A model generated the notes under the pieces. It was not told the DNA's origin and did no database searches. It saw only the letters and a list, made by a program, of their open reading frames with translations. The position numbers were made by a program, and so were the translations under genes. Positions 1 to 11,900 of a stretch of 64,000 nt of DNA are shown one piece after another. The DNA is from Asterochloris sp. CNOR1. Taxonomy: Eukaryota; Chlorophyta; Trebouxiophyceae; Trebouxiales; Trebouxiaceae. The DNA lies in assembly GCA_963969365.1 (NCBI GenBank), contig OZ017749.1:3410001-3474000 (forward strand). Direction: 5' to 3'. How positions within the stretch are numbered: position 1 is the stretch's first letter; each line of letters begins with the position of its first letter.

Positions 1-3000
1 GCCTCAGCACGTCCCTCCGCCTGCAGCAGTGGCATGGCCATACTTGGTCTGCGGCCTGCACCAGGGACTCAGCCTGACGGCACATCCAATGGCTTATGCA
101 ACTTGTCAGCATCACGGGTATGCAACGTGATGTGAATGCTCAAAGGGATCAAAATCGAGGCACCTGGCTGCCTGCAGCGGGCAGCAGGACCAACAAGACT
201 ATCCCCTCAGAGTGCTGAGCGCTCTGCCATTGCGTCAGGCTGTTGTGTGGTGTGCTGGAACCCAAGCCACAGTCCAGCACGCATCATATGAGCAGCCTCT
301 GCGATGCCAGTCACAACAGCAGCAGTGGCATGCAACCCTGATTTGCCAAGCCAGCCCACCTCTTTGACCATGGCCTCAGCACGGACGCTAGCGATTGACA
401 CATCCTTCGCACGCAGCTCCTCAACGCGCTGCTGGGCACGGCGCTTGTTCAGGACCGTCTCCAGGTCCACCTGCACAGCCGAGGTGCACGGATGCTGCCA
501 GCAGCAATTGTGCGCTCTTATCCAGCCCTGCCAATGGTCTGCGCAGTAGATCTGGCCCCTGCTGTTGGGCTGATCTCAGAGACCAGCACTGCTCACACAC
601 ATACCAACAATGAGCACTGCCCAGCTGACACAGAGGGGAACAAGCTGCAGGGAAGAGGCAGAGGCGCGCAGCAAGAAATGGCGCCGCACCCAGACACTCC
701 AGGCAGACAAATCAAGGAGCAGGCTGCTTGGGGAAGCTGCCAGCCGCCTGCAGCCAGTGGCATTCGGACACTGGAGCTGCTGGCCAGGCCTGACGGTGCT
801 GTCAGCTTAAGGAAGCAGAAGACAGAGGTACCCTGTGCCTGCATCTGTGAGCTTTCCACTGCTAAAGCTTGCAGCAGCAGCTGCTTGCCATGCACTGCTT
901 GGTGCCCACCTGACGCTGCTCAGCTGCATTTTTGGCCTCGATCTCTGCCACCTGGCGCTTCCTCTGGGCCTCTGCAGTAGCAACCGCCAGAAGTGCCTTG
1001 GAGTTCTCCATGTCCTGAGCCCTGCAGGCACATAACAAAGCTTTTGGTGTCGTGGATTGCATGGAGGACTGATAGGGTGTGTAGTCACGACTGAGCAGGG
1101 CCAGCCATGTCTTGTATCATCCCTGAAGCGTTTCAGTGAGCAAGATGCCAAGGAGAAGGCAGGCAGGCAATTCCTGCAGCTTTACACCAGCAAGACGTGA
1201 TCTCACTCTGCAATTGCTGCGATGATCATGGAGTCTGAGATGTACAGATTTGATAAGAATGTTTGCTGCACCTGAGGTTGGCCGCCTTCATCACATCAGC
1301 CTCGATTTGGGCCATGTTCATGCGGGCATCTCCCTTGCGCTTGGCCTCCCCGATGTCTCCACGCTTTCGAGCATCTGCAACCTGAAGCACACATGTTCGG
1401 CCACATCTTGGACGACTGACTGAGTTTTGGTCTGCAGTGACGCCAGCATGGTGTTGCAAGGCCAAGGCGTCAAACACACAGCAGCAAAGCTGACACGTGC
1501 TCCGCCCGACAAGGTGCTGGTGACTCATGCACAGCATCAAGTGTCTGGATCTCTGACTGATATCAAGAGTGTGAACAGAGGCTCACTTCAATCCTGGCCT
1601 CGGCATTAGCTCCCTCCAGTGCCTGCAGAGGAAAAGAAAGACACAGCTGTCAGCATTGCACTGGCTGGACAGTGTGTTGGTAGCCACAGACCAGCCCCTC
1701 CCCTCAAGCTATGGCAGCACTGTGTTACTACTTGCGCTGCATGCTTGTGGCTTGACTGCAGCAGTCCAGACGAGCCCTTCTTGCTGTGCAGGAAGCATGC
1801 AGCTCACCTTCTGCTTCAATGAAAAAAAGTATCTGTTGGCGTCATCAAGGTCCTGCATCTCTGCTATGTTGGCATTCAGGATGCGCAGGCCGAGCTTGTC
1901 CATGTCCCTCTGCACCTGAAGCAGCAAAAAGGGGTCGCCAACATCTGAGGCAATTGCGAGACACAGGTCTGCCTCGTTTGGTCCTCCTGATGATGTTTGA
2001 GGCAGCTCATGTCACATGCAGGGATTTAGTCAAGCTGAAACAGATGCACGGCTGGAGGTAGTGAACTTGGTGCATAGCAGGTGCTGTACAGAGGGTGCAC
2101 AGGGTGGACGTTAGAGCGCTCTGCTTGCAGGGCGGTGCTGCAGCCTGTCCTGTTTGGTGCAGCGCTGCAGCATGCAGCAGGCAAGCACTGCCTGTGGTTT
2201 GTAAATTAATTCATTAGTTATTGCCGCCAGGAGCAGCACACCTTGTCCGTGACTTGCTTGCGGAAGCTCTCGCGGTCGTCAAAAATCTCCCTGCAGCAAG
2301 AAAAGCCACCCTTGCAGGCAGGCATGTCACGTCTGGCCAGCACACTGCAATGTATGCCAAATGAGTTGTCAGACACATATATGGCATGTTGACAACTGTG
2401 CAAAGAGGGCCTAGTGTCTATGCTGCCGCCCTTCTGCATGTACTGCTCTGCAGCTCCACAACAGTGAGGTGTGCGTCATGAGGGGTCAGGTGGAGTGTCT
2501 GGCAAGCACCAGGTCCTAATCTGAGTGCTCACCTGATGGTCAACCTGGCTGAAAGAACTCGAGTTTCCCCCTGAATGATGCCCTCGATGATGTCATGCAG
2601 CTCCCTGCACAGCCAAGCATGCCACTGGAGAGTAGAACAGTAATTGGTGCCAGCAGCAAGCAAATCAACTGACATGTTGTGCAGCTGTGTGCCTGAGGCC
2701 AAGGCTGGTGCTGCGTGTACAGAGGCTGTGTGTCACTCTCACTTGTGCGTCAGGCCTGAGATCTTCTTGATGTAAGTTTGGAACCCTGCAGGCACAAGAG
2801 GCTAGACACAAGTACATGGCCTGCTCACCAACAGACTGGCAACCATGCAGTCACAGGCCAGCTGCCTCTCACAGTCCTTCAATCTGCCTGGCAGCACGCT
2901 GCATTACTCACCATCAAAGGCCTCCTGCCGGATCCTCTTGCGGTGCATAGCTTTGTCCACCTCAGCTGCATCATGGGGGACAAGAGCCTCTACCTGTACA

Positions 3001-3994
3001 CATAGCAGCAGGAAGCCTCACAGAACGGGCAGCCCTTCCCTACATATTGAGTTATCACGTTGTGGTGAGGCCTCCTCCACTGAAAGGAGGCACAGGCAAG
3101 AATGGTTGGGCAGAAGACACATACTCCATGCCTGTGCAAAGCCTTCCTGACGGTTGTGGGGGCAGTGCATCACAACGAGTGCACCAAGCAAGGGCTGGAT
3201 CCAATAGCAGCCAGTACACACTGCAGCTCACAGGAAAGCACCACATAAACAAAACGGTCCAGCATGTTTCAGGAACCTCACCTCAGCGTCTGTGGGGTGG
3301 GGCTCCTTGGGTGCAATGGTGAAGACCTACACAATTGCATGTACAGCTCTGTGCAGTGCTCCTGGAGCCAGCTGGCTCAGCACAGCACATGCCAGCGCTG
3401 CTGGCAGAGTCCATGAGGCAAAGCAAGCAGTGCAGGAAAGTATTGCGGGATGGCTCAGCATGTGCCAGGGCGGGGTAGTCTGGTGTCTCAGCATTAGAAA
3501 GCATATTTCCCTGCACTTACCACAGGCAGCAGGAAGGGGACAAGCTCCTGGCTCATGCAGGGTAGTTTCAGCAAGTAGTTGCAGGGGTTCATCTCCACCA
3601 CTGCCACCTTCAACACATCAGGTCACAGGATTCAAAGCAGCATCTGCCTATGCAGTCCATGTCGTGGCTTCAGCATGCAGATATGTGCCAGTGTCCTGCT
3701 TAGTTGCGCAGTATACATGGGTAGAGGAGGCACCATTGCTGTTAGAGGTGTCCATTGCATCTCGGACTGAAAAGCACAGTGTCACTGCCTGCCTGTGACT
3801 GTGGTGTGCATTGAGTGCACAGGGGCAGCATACCAGGTCCTCCTGTGCAAGTAAGCCTCATGGGCAGGTACCAGCATCACCAGCAGCAGTGTATGCCCAC
3901 CGTCTGGAAGGGCTTGTGCATCGTCCTCTTGACCACCGAGATGCCATTGCACCCCATTCCTGTCTTGACCAGATACTGAGATGCATTGGCCCGC
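1..3994 (-). CDS. Flotillin (SPFH/Band 7 membrane scaffold protein), 3' end outside window
   Basis: Flotillins are membrane-attached scaffolds of sterol-rich microdomains. The exons read right to left on the minus strand. The N-terminal SPFH part is near 3901-3994 (NASQYLVKTGMGC, HKPFQT), 3521-3607 (VVEMNPCNYLLKLP) and 3285-3330 (VFTIAPKEPHP). The middle lies near 2912-2995, 2740-2785, 2532-2604 (ELHDIIEGIIQGETR) and 2238-2291. The motif DKLGLRILNANIAEMQD near 1811-1919 is strongly flotillin-like. The Ala/Glu-rich coiled-coil tail follows near 1588-1623, 1272-1383, 910-1022 and 360-480 and continues past position 1. The first coding exon upstream of 3994 is not resolved; it may lie up to about 4215. 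Exon borders are approximate. The family call rests on the ordered match of about twelve exons to plant flotillin and is firm; the exact model is not. Confidence 0.85.
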
Positions 3995-4749
3995 CTGCAG
4001 GCAGGGAGGACGAGTCGTCTCCAGCTGGAGATAATCTGCAGATAATCAGCTGACCTGGGTGCACAGAGATGGGGTTGCAACCATCAGCATCCCAGTCTAA
4101 AAGACAAGTGCTTGCCTGTAGGTGAAGGTCCCCGTTGAATGCACAACGGCAACAGGGGGCCAATTTGGCCCTGTGGCAGCTCTGTTGGAGTTTGATGTCA
4201 TGGTGGACCCTGCAGCACAACAGGTGCAGCTCAGAAAGGTGGGTGTCTGAAACCAGGGGAGGCTGTGTCTGGCTGGGTAGAGGAGAGGCTGCCTCTGGCT
4301 TCAGACAGCATCCAGGTCACAGGCAGCTGGCTGCAGCTTCCACAAGCCTGCATGAGGAAGTAAACATCCCTGCTGCATCTCAGCCAGGGGCAGATGCAGA
4401 GTCTGGCTCCTCGCTGTGGGGAGGAGACACCCTTCTCCAGGGTGGGGACAAAGGTGGTCACGAGATGCTGGCGAGGCTCGATCAGACTTGCCTGGATCAC
4501 AAAGTGCCTGTCCTCCGGGATCCCAAGCTGATTCAATCGATTCCGGAACCGAGTGAGCGTACTTCTGCAGCTGGCTGAGGAATTTAGGGACAAAAGTTGC
4601 CCGCCTGCCGTGAGTTGCGGCTTGGCTCGAGGTGGCAAATGGTGCCTAAAGCGTACCGAGTGAGTCCACGGGGAGATCAAGCTGCTTTTCCTGCTTGGGT
4701 CAAAGGGCATTGACCACCTGCTCAGACCCATGCCTGGTAAGCTGGGCGT

Positions 4750-4915
4750 GAGGCGACCTCCAGACGCACCTTTGGCGCGAGAAGGAGGAGCTCAAGCGCG
4801 AGAAGGATGCCCGCTTGTGCGAGAAGGACGCCCTCCTTACAGCCGAGCTGAAGGCTGTGCGGCTGGAAAGGGAGCTCGCTGAGCGAACCGCCGCCTGCTC
4901 AAGGAGCGGGGCACG
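4750..4915 (+). CDS. Possible exon of an unknown coiled-coil protein
   Basis: One plus-strand frame is open and reads as a highly charged coiled coil (REKEELKREKDARL, then ALLTAELKAVRLEREL). The composition (Glu, Lys, Arg, Leu in heptad-like spacing) is more protein-like than the other frames. No start codon, family or reliable splice partner was found. It could be an exon of a gene that includes the short open stretch at 5545-5701, separated by the minisatellite, or a remnant of a dispersed gene family. In 4215-4750 a minus-strand frame (around RFRNRLNQLGIPEDRHF, near 4500-4570) also looks somewhat protein-like, but I could not place it. Confidence 0.25.
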
Positions 4916-5030
4916 ATGACCATATGCGGGGTGCTGGGTGAGTGCTTGCCTTCAGAGGTTGGTCCACCTTTTGCATGGTAGCAGTGGTCTTCGATGGCCA
5001 GTGTTGCATCCTACCAGCAAGTTGTAGGAG

Positions 5031-5520
5031 TTGCAGTGCATGGGCTGCTGCTGGGCCAGGTAAATCGGCACAGCAGCAGCCCCGGCCTGCTGCTGCCGAA
5101 CCCAGGTGGCTGCTGCACTGAGCAACTTGCTTGGGCTGTTGCTGTGCCAGGCCAGTGGTTGTCACCTGGCTGAGCCTGCTGCTGCCAAACCCAGGTGGCT
5201 GCTGCACTGAGCAACTTGCTTGGGCTGTTGCTGTGCCAGGCCAGTGGGTGTCACCTGGCTGAGCCTGCTGCCGCCGAATCCAGATGGCTGCTGCACTGAG
5301 CAACTTGCTTGCGCTGTTGCTGTGCCAGCCCAGTGGGTGTCACCTGGCTGAGCCTGCTGCTGCCAAACCCAGATGGCTGCTGCACTGAGCATCTTGCTTG
5401 GGCTGTTGCTGTGTCAGCCCAGTGGGTGTCACCTGGCTGAGCCTGTTCTTGCCGAACACAGTTGGCTGCTGCACTGATGATGCGTTTGCTGTTGCTGTGC
5501 TGGCCCAGTTGCAGATCACC
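5031..5520. repeat. 89-bp minisatellite, about 5.5 copies
   Basis: The word gagcaacttgcttgggctgt (or a close variant) begins at 5120, 5209, 5298, 5387 and, more diverged, 5476. The spacing is exactly 89 bp each time. A further diverged unit precedes 5120. Copies differ by a few substitutions, with the outer copies most diverged. Because 89 is not a multiple of three, each unit shifts frame, so the open frames across it are unlikely to be one protein. Confidence 0.9.
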
Positions 5521-5544
5521 ACGTTGCTGAGCATGGCATGTTGA

Positions 5545-5701
5545 CAACTATGGCGCTCTGCGATGTCTGGCAGTCGAGCTGAAGGATCACGCTGCCAGGC
5601 ATCACAGCCTGCAGAATGAGGGGAGCGACGCGGACACCTACAAGGCCATACTCAACCACATTGCCCACCAGCCTATTGTCAGGTGCTTCCAGAAAACCTG
5701 A
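5545..5701 (+). CDS. Possible terminal exon of an unknown protein
   Basis: A plus-strand frame reads as ordinary soluble protein (VELKDHAARHHSLQNEG, ADTYKAILNHIAHQPIV) and ends in TGA at 5699-5701. It lies directly after the minisatellite. No start or family is visible. It may belong with the coiled-coil stretch at 4750-4915. An in-frame CAG|GTGCTT near 5681 could instead be a splice donor. Confidence 0.25.
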
Positions 5702-5714
5702 GTGCATTTTAAAA

Positions 5715-6751
5715 AGGCATTAGATGGGGAAGAAGTTGCAAAGATCAAAGAGGCTCTTGACCTGGCCGCCCACAATGTTCCCTCTGCGGAGGATATGAGA
5801 GTGAGATCCTAGGGATGCAAGCAGTTCAGGCTGCATGGCCTCATGCACTCCAAAGAGCTTTGTGATACCCCTTGTGGAGGCTGCTCTCGCGTGGTGTGCA
5901 CCTTCATTCAACACAACTCGTTTCACAGGGCTGCCCACACCAGCAGCCCCTGACGTCAACTACTGCTTGCAGACCACTGATGATGCAATAGACATCGCTC
6001 TGCGAGTCATCACAGAGGTGCAGTGCAGGTAAGGCCCCGTGTGCTGTCCTTGCGTGGCCTCTTTCCACTTCCAGCCCTGAAGTCGTCTAACTGCCCTTCT
6101 GTGCAGGGCCCTGCAGTGCGTCTGCAACCACATAAAGTTGCCATACCAGGTGTGGGACCGCAAGGGCGCAACACTCTCGGAGGTTTGGGGCAGAGAGATG
6201 CGGGTCCTGGGGGACGAGGGTGAGTTGGGGAGGGATTGCTGTGGGCTTGACACTGACCTGAGGAAGGTCAGCATGGCCTGTCCTGGGCACCCACCGCCTT
6301 ACCTGCAGTGTATGGTCTGGAAGGCTTTCCCTGGCCCATGCTTCATGGCCTTGACGGCAGTTGCACTTGGAGTCATTCAGCAGGTTGCTGAGCAAGCATG
6401 CTGCAGGGCATCGGCAAGCCGCAAAATTACAGCTGAGAGCCTCACTGGTTTGTTCTCTTATTGGTCGCACGTAAAGCAAGGAAAGCACTGTTTCATTATG
6501 ATAAGACAAAGTGCTTGAGCCATATGCAAGGAAGAAAGAGCACCATAGAGACCCTCATAGACAGGCAAGCAGCAGTTGGTATGGAGCTGGAGCCGGAAGC
6601 ATCGGAGCCTGGTGCGCCAGCTCAGTTTGCTGATGAAGCAGAAGCAGAGGCCGACAGCCAGTTCTGCTGTGGCCCTCGTCGAAACGCAAAGTCAGTCATC
6701 CAATGCTGTGTGCACAAATGTGTCAGTGCTTTGCTGCTCCGATTGCACTGA
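5715..6751 (+). CDS. Unrecognised protein-coding gene, three or more exons
   Basis: Three plus-strand stretches look coding and are joined by good splice signals. The first ends TTDDAIDIALRVITEVQC at a CAG|GTAAGG donor near 6030. The second starts after TGTGCAG near 6107 (ALQCVCNHIKLPYQVWD, EVWGREMRVLGDE) and ends at a GTGAGT donor near 6220. The third runs from about 6441 (VARKARKALFHYDKTK, RKSTIETLIDRQAAVGME) through an acidic Glu/Ala-rich tail to a stop at 6749-6751. An open stretch at 5715-5780 (EEVAKIKEALDLAAHNV) may be an earlier exon. I do not recognise the family. It has no membrane segment or catalytic motif that I can see and is probably soluble. Confidence 0.4.
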
Positions 6752-6929
6752 ATGGGCTGCATTTGGCTGGGGCATTTTACTCTGCAAAATGCACTCCTGA
6801 CTTCAGCCTGTTGCATACGTTCATATAGAAAAGCATGGAGGGTCCTGTCACTGTATGTCAGTGAGGACTGGGAGCGGGCAACAGTGTTTGCATGCATTGA
6901 AAAGGGGGAAGGAGGGGTAGGCAGTAGCT

Positions 6930-8693
6930 TCACAGCGACTCTGGCCATGGCATTCGAGGCATTCCGAAAATATCTGTGCAGTTTATGAAGCTGATGGCGT
7001 CCATGGCATCGAACCAGGGCCAGTCCTTGCCTGTCCCATCCCCTGACCTGCGAGCCACTTTCCCTGCAAGACAGAAGACATTCAAAACAAAAGTGCCGCT
7101 GGATAGGCAGATGTCTAGAGGCTTGCCTGCATAATCCTCCCGGCTCTTTAGAACAAAGTGGTACAGGGAGATAAGCTTTGCATGGTGAGCTTCAGAGAAA
7201 TGCCTGAAGATAGGCTCTCCATCCTCGGTGACGGGTGGAGGGCTGCCTGGCGCAAAGCCAAAGGAGTGAGGGCTAATGACGTGCGCCACGTTGTCTGTGT
7301 TGACAATCAATTTGACCTGCAGGCATGATGCACAGCTGTCCAGCAGAAGGCAATGCCATGCCAGTGCTCAAGCGTACTGCAGCGCTCACATGGTACTCTG
7401 CAGGCCCATCCATGGGCGAGCACATCTCATATGAGTTGAAAGGATTGGGGTCAGAGGGACGCTCTTTGAGGCCCGAGCTCCCCATCATGACCCAGTTGGC
7501 TGCCAGCCCTGTGGAAGCATAGGGACAGCTTGCTGACAGCAGGTACAAAGCTTGACGCTCAGGCAAGTTGCAGATTGCCCAGGCACTTGAGAAGTGAAAT
7601 GTGCATTCCCAGCTCAGCAGCAGTCAGCATAGAGGCAGCAAGCCCACACAACACGCATGCACTGCATGGCACAATAGCAAGCCCTGGCGACGGGGGAACG
7701 CCTGGCCAACACAACTCACCTCCATACTGCTCATAGGCAGGCAACAGGTCCTGGAACTGCCGGTGCTTCAAGTTGTGCAGCACAAAGAACTCATCAACGT
7801 CGATGAATGCGATCCACTTGTGCTTTAGTTTATGCTTCTGTATGCAACGATCATAGACGTACATCTGAGCATTCTGGTGGGGCTGAGTGGCCCAGGCATC
7901 AAACCAATTGTCTGCAGGTGGCCGGAAAACCATGATGAAGTTCTGAATAGCGCTGCCTTGCAGGCGCCCACTGCATGCCGACCTGTTGACATGCAGTTCC
8001 TTGCAGCATACAGTTCATGGACAGCGCAACATGCGCAGCACCATGCAGCAGCACAGCTCACACTGGACAATGCCATCGTCAATCTCATCTTGCAACACAT
8101 TGCTCATGGGCGGCGTGGAGTTGTTGTCATACTGCAGACAATGAACGGAGGGATGAGCAGCTGACGCGCGGAGTGCTGCTTGTCTGCTAGCTGGCCGCAA
8201 CCCAAATTGAGCGCAGTGGCCCACAGCAGTGCTGGTGAGGCTGCTCAGCGCCGGAAGGGCAGAGGCACACCAGGTAGAACTTGCTGACGCCCATGTGGAA
8301 GTGGTAATGTAGCCAGAAAGAGATGTCAAGCGGCTGGTCCTGCAGGGGGAGTTGGCAGAGTGTCAGACCAACAGTCAACATGAGCCAGGCGAGGCGGGAT
8401 GACAGACAAAAACCTGTAATAGATGCTGAGCGCACACACTGCAGGCTGCTCACCTTCACAATGGCACAGATGGCAATGTACTGCTGCTCATGGAAGTGCC
8501 CTGCCAGCCTGTGAACTGAATCTGCTGACCCAGACTGCGGCCGGAGCGATAATGCTGCCGTGACTGTAAGTGCCAGTGTCGTGGCCAGGGCGGCCAACAG
8601 CTGAACAATCTGAACCCAATGCTGGGGAATGAAGCGTAGAGGGGAAAGCCTGCCAGGGGTGGGTTGACATTGGTGCTCTGACGCGGCAGACAT
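6930..8693 (-). CDS. Glycosyltransferase family 92 (DUF23-like), Golgi type II membrane protein
   Basis: GT92 enzymes are Golgi glycosyltransferases; some add galactose to N-glycan cores. Seven exons join in phase: 8454-8693, 8271-8339, 8062-8131, 7720-7911, 7390-7508, 7127-7316 and 6930-7063, giving 337 residues. A hydrophobic signal anchor (IVQLLAALATTLALTVTAAL) lies at about residues 27-46. The hallmarks follow: YIAICAIVK, the DISFWLHYHFHMGVSKFYL segment, and the metal-binding FIDVDEFF motif (the family's DxD-like site). Intron 6 uses a GC donor (gcaagc), needed to join DYAG to KVARR. An alternative upstream ATG at 8798 would add 35 residues. The acceptor substrate cannot be told from sequence. 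Confidence 0.88.
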
Positions 8694-8980
8694 GAACAGC
8701 TCGCCCTGGCCTGTCAAGAAGCGCGTCAGGTGAGCTTGGCAGGGTATTTCACACAATGGCATCGACTTGCAGTGACCAACTTTCTGTCTTGGAAACATGC
8801 AGAGTGAACTTACTAGCTAGACTCTGCTTTGAACGCTCATGCTGCAGCCAGCATCCTGGGAGGCACCTGGGCCCTCGGATTGGGGTAGTTCACAGCAGCA
8901 TGCTTGCAATCATTGCCGTCACTCATCGAGGCAGTCTGTGTAGATCTTGATGGTGCCAGCCCCCCTCTCATACCAGCAGG
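8694..8980. promoter_or_regulatory. Shared upstream region between GT92 and POLD3
   Basis: The two genes start head to head with 287 bp between the chosen start codons, so this stretch probably holds both 5' UTRs and promoters. No TATA box or other known element stands out. The role is inferred only from the arrangement. Confidence 0.4.
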
Positions 8981-11900
8981 ATGGCAGATGCCACCAACAT
9001 CATGCAGGAGTTGCAGACATGTGTGGGACAGGAGCTCAAGGTGATGCATCATACGCTTGGCTGTGCTGATCAAGAGAACAGCCATCCTGCGGCAACTTTG
9101 TGGCTCCTGCTGCAGGCTGTGACCTTCAAATGGCTTGCAAGGCGCTTCTCCGTTCCGGTCAATGAGGCAAAGCAGATGCTGTTTGCCTTTGCAGAGAAGC
9201 ACAGGTATCCTGCCTGCTGTGGCAGGTACCAGGCAGCAGACTCACTGCAAGCACACAGGGACCCATGCACCACAATGCATTCCACAGAGAGCGCCATGCA
9301 TCAGAACAGCCCCGCACTTGCCTGACTGCTGTTATGATGTTCCTGGCAAGCCGCAGCTCAGGCGGCAATCTTGGTTCTGCCCCACATGCTGGCCACTCCT
9401 GCTGCAGGGCCAAGGTGAAAGCCACATACCTGCTGTCAGGGTGGACCAGTCAGGAGCCTCGGCGTCATGTTGTGCACCTTGTGGCGCCTGAGCAGCTGTC
9501 TATGGCTCGCCAAGCCCTGCAACCAGTCACCAGCATGCATGTGTACAGCGTGCAACCATCTGCGCCTAAGGTCAGGGGCTGCTAGGAGGGCACTGACGGG
9601 GTGAAAGTGAAGGGGCGCTGTGTGAAGCATTGGGTCACACCAGGGGCCAGCCACCCCTGACCCCATCTGCTCAAGGGATTGAAATGCATGTGCTGCAGCC
9701 CAGCTCAGGTTGTGTCTTAAGGGGACGCCAAATTGCGAAGCTTTCAGCATTGTGTGCCCTTATGTGTGCAGCTCAGGTCATATCCTGAGGGATGCCAAGT
9801 GCAAGAGCTCACATATGCACCTGCAAGGTGAACAGCGGCAATCCTGCCTGTTGGCACTTGCTTGGTGCTGACTGAACGTTCACCAACCCCAAAGCATCCA
9901 TGTAGTGCCTTGACACCAGCCATTCACGTTGCGCAATGCAGGACTCAGCGGAGCTCTGGAATGGAGATGCGCTGCAAGCAGGGGAGCTGTTCCAGCAATT
10001 GTTCATGGAGGGGGAGTCCATATGCCTTGCCAACAACAGGTGACAGCAGAACCCGACAACCTGCAGTGATGCCCCTGCAGACTGGTTTGCTCCACGCTGA
10101 AAGGTGCACCTCAGGCTCCTGCTTCCATTGTGAGCCAGCCAGGCAATTGATCTTGTATTTGGATGGCATTGGCGTCAAAGTTCTGGTGTCTGTGGCCCAG
10201 GGCACGCTTCTGCAGGCCCAGCTTCTGCCCACAGTGTTGGTCTGCACAGCAAACACAACATACTAGGCAGTGCAGCACTGCTGCACCAGGATGTCAAGCC
10301 ACTTGTGGTGAGCCATGTGCCTCGGAGATGCACCTTTTGCAGCAAGCCAGCAGGCAGCGTGCTGCAGACAGAGCGCCCTGCATTACCCCTGCAGCTGGAG
10401 CGCAGTGCTGTGCCCTGAGGCCACGCGGGACCCCTCTCGCGCCCGCAAGCGCCCGGTGCCTGCAGCCCAGGAGGCTGCCGCGCCCAGCAGCTCTGGGAAG
10501 GCTGCAGGCGCGCCCAGAGGCATGACCATGGAGGCCAAGCTGAACAGTGTGCTGGCTGGTGAGAGCACTGGCTGTTTCTGGTGCCAGCTATGTGTGTGGG
10601 TTCTGGCTGGTGCGCAATTTGGATGAGAGAACCCCAAGCCGGCGCAGTCCCAGCTGACTGTTATGGCGGCCAATTAATGAGGGTGCCACACGCTTGACCC
10701 TGAGGTGCTGTTTGCTTGGCAAATGCCTTGAGCTGCTGTCACGATGCTGCATGCTGTGCGGCCGTGCCTTCCCTGTTCTTGAGAGCTCTCTGGGCACTGT
10801 AGGGCCGCTGCTGCCTGCCCCTTGACTTAAAAGTGTGCCTTTGGCCTCTGATGCGGCAGGTGGGATGGCCAGCAAGCGGGGACTGGCAGCTGCCTCGATC
10901 GCCGTGCGCACTACCAGCGGCAGCTCAGAGGCCGACAAGGCGCCTGCAGCTACAGAGGCAGAGCCTCCGGCAGCAGCCTCGCCTGGTGAGCGCTGCAGCC
11001 CCCTGTAGATGGTTCTGTGAGCACATTTCACTGCTTCTCCTGCTTGTGACTGCAGCAGCTCCAGCAGATGTCTCACAGCAGCTCAGGCTGACTGCCGCAC
11101 CCCAATTCTGAGGCTCTTAGCACTGCATTGTGCTGTCCGGGATGTGGTTCCCCACAGCTCGTCTTTGTGTAACATGCTATTGAGGCATGCTGACACGCTC
11201 CGCCAACCTCAACTTTTACCACACATGTTGATGCGCCCCACCACGACAGCCAAGTCCAGCCTCAAGGCTTGTATCATATGCTGCAGCCAAGACGCCAGCA
11301 GCTACTAGGCCAGCCTCTGGCAAGTCCAATGGCAAGACATCGCCAGCTGGCAAGGCACCAGGGGCAGGCGGCGCCCAGGGCAAGCAGGTGCTGGCCAACA
11401 TGTGGAGCAAGGCCGCCCCCAAGAAGGAGAAAACGGTGCGCAGCAATTGTTCCTCGGCGTTGTGTGCAGTAAGGCAGCAGCGCTGTGTTGAAGTGAGGCA
11501 TGTTCTAGGCGCCCTGGCGCTTGTCAGGTCAGCAGCAACCAGCATGTGCTGATGCAGCAAGGTCAAAGAGGCACTGCCACAGGTCTGCAACAATGCAGTG
11601 ACTGTGTTCAGGGGCCCAAATGCCTCTGGCAAGAGCCTCAGCATACCCACAGCCATCCTTGCCACAAATCTGCAGCCCAGGCTCAGAGGCACAAGCTGCT
11701 TCCTTAATCGGCAACCATCTAGCCTACTGCAGCCCACCATGACACTCCTTGGCCGCACCCGCTGCCTTCCCTGCAACCCAATCAATCCCACACGGTGTAG
11801 CAGCCGCCTTCAAGACTGCCCAAGTTCCTGCTGACCCTGCAGAAGATGTCCTGCAGCAGACAGGGCGCCAGCAAGCCTGCAGCGCCCCAACAGCGCCGTT

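Noticed and set aside
4231-4731. 166-codon minus-strand frame as a gene
   Set aside because: A short middle part looks protein-like, but the rest does not and no family or splice partner was found; mentioned only as a note.
5031-5520. CRISPR-like array
   Set aside because: The 89-bp units are contiguous tandem copies with no unique spacers, in a eukaryotic nuclear context.
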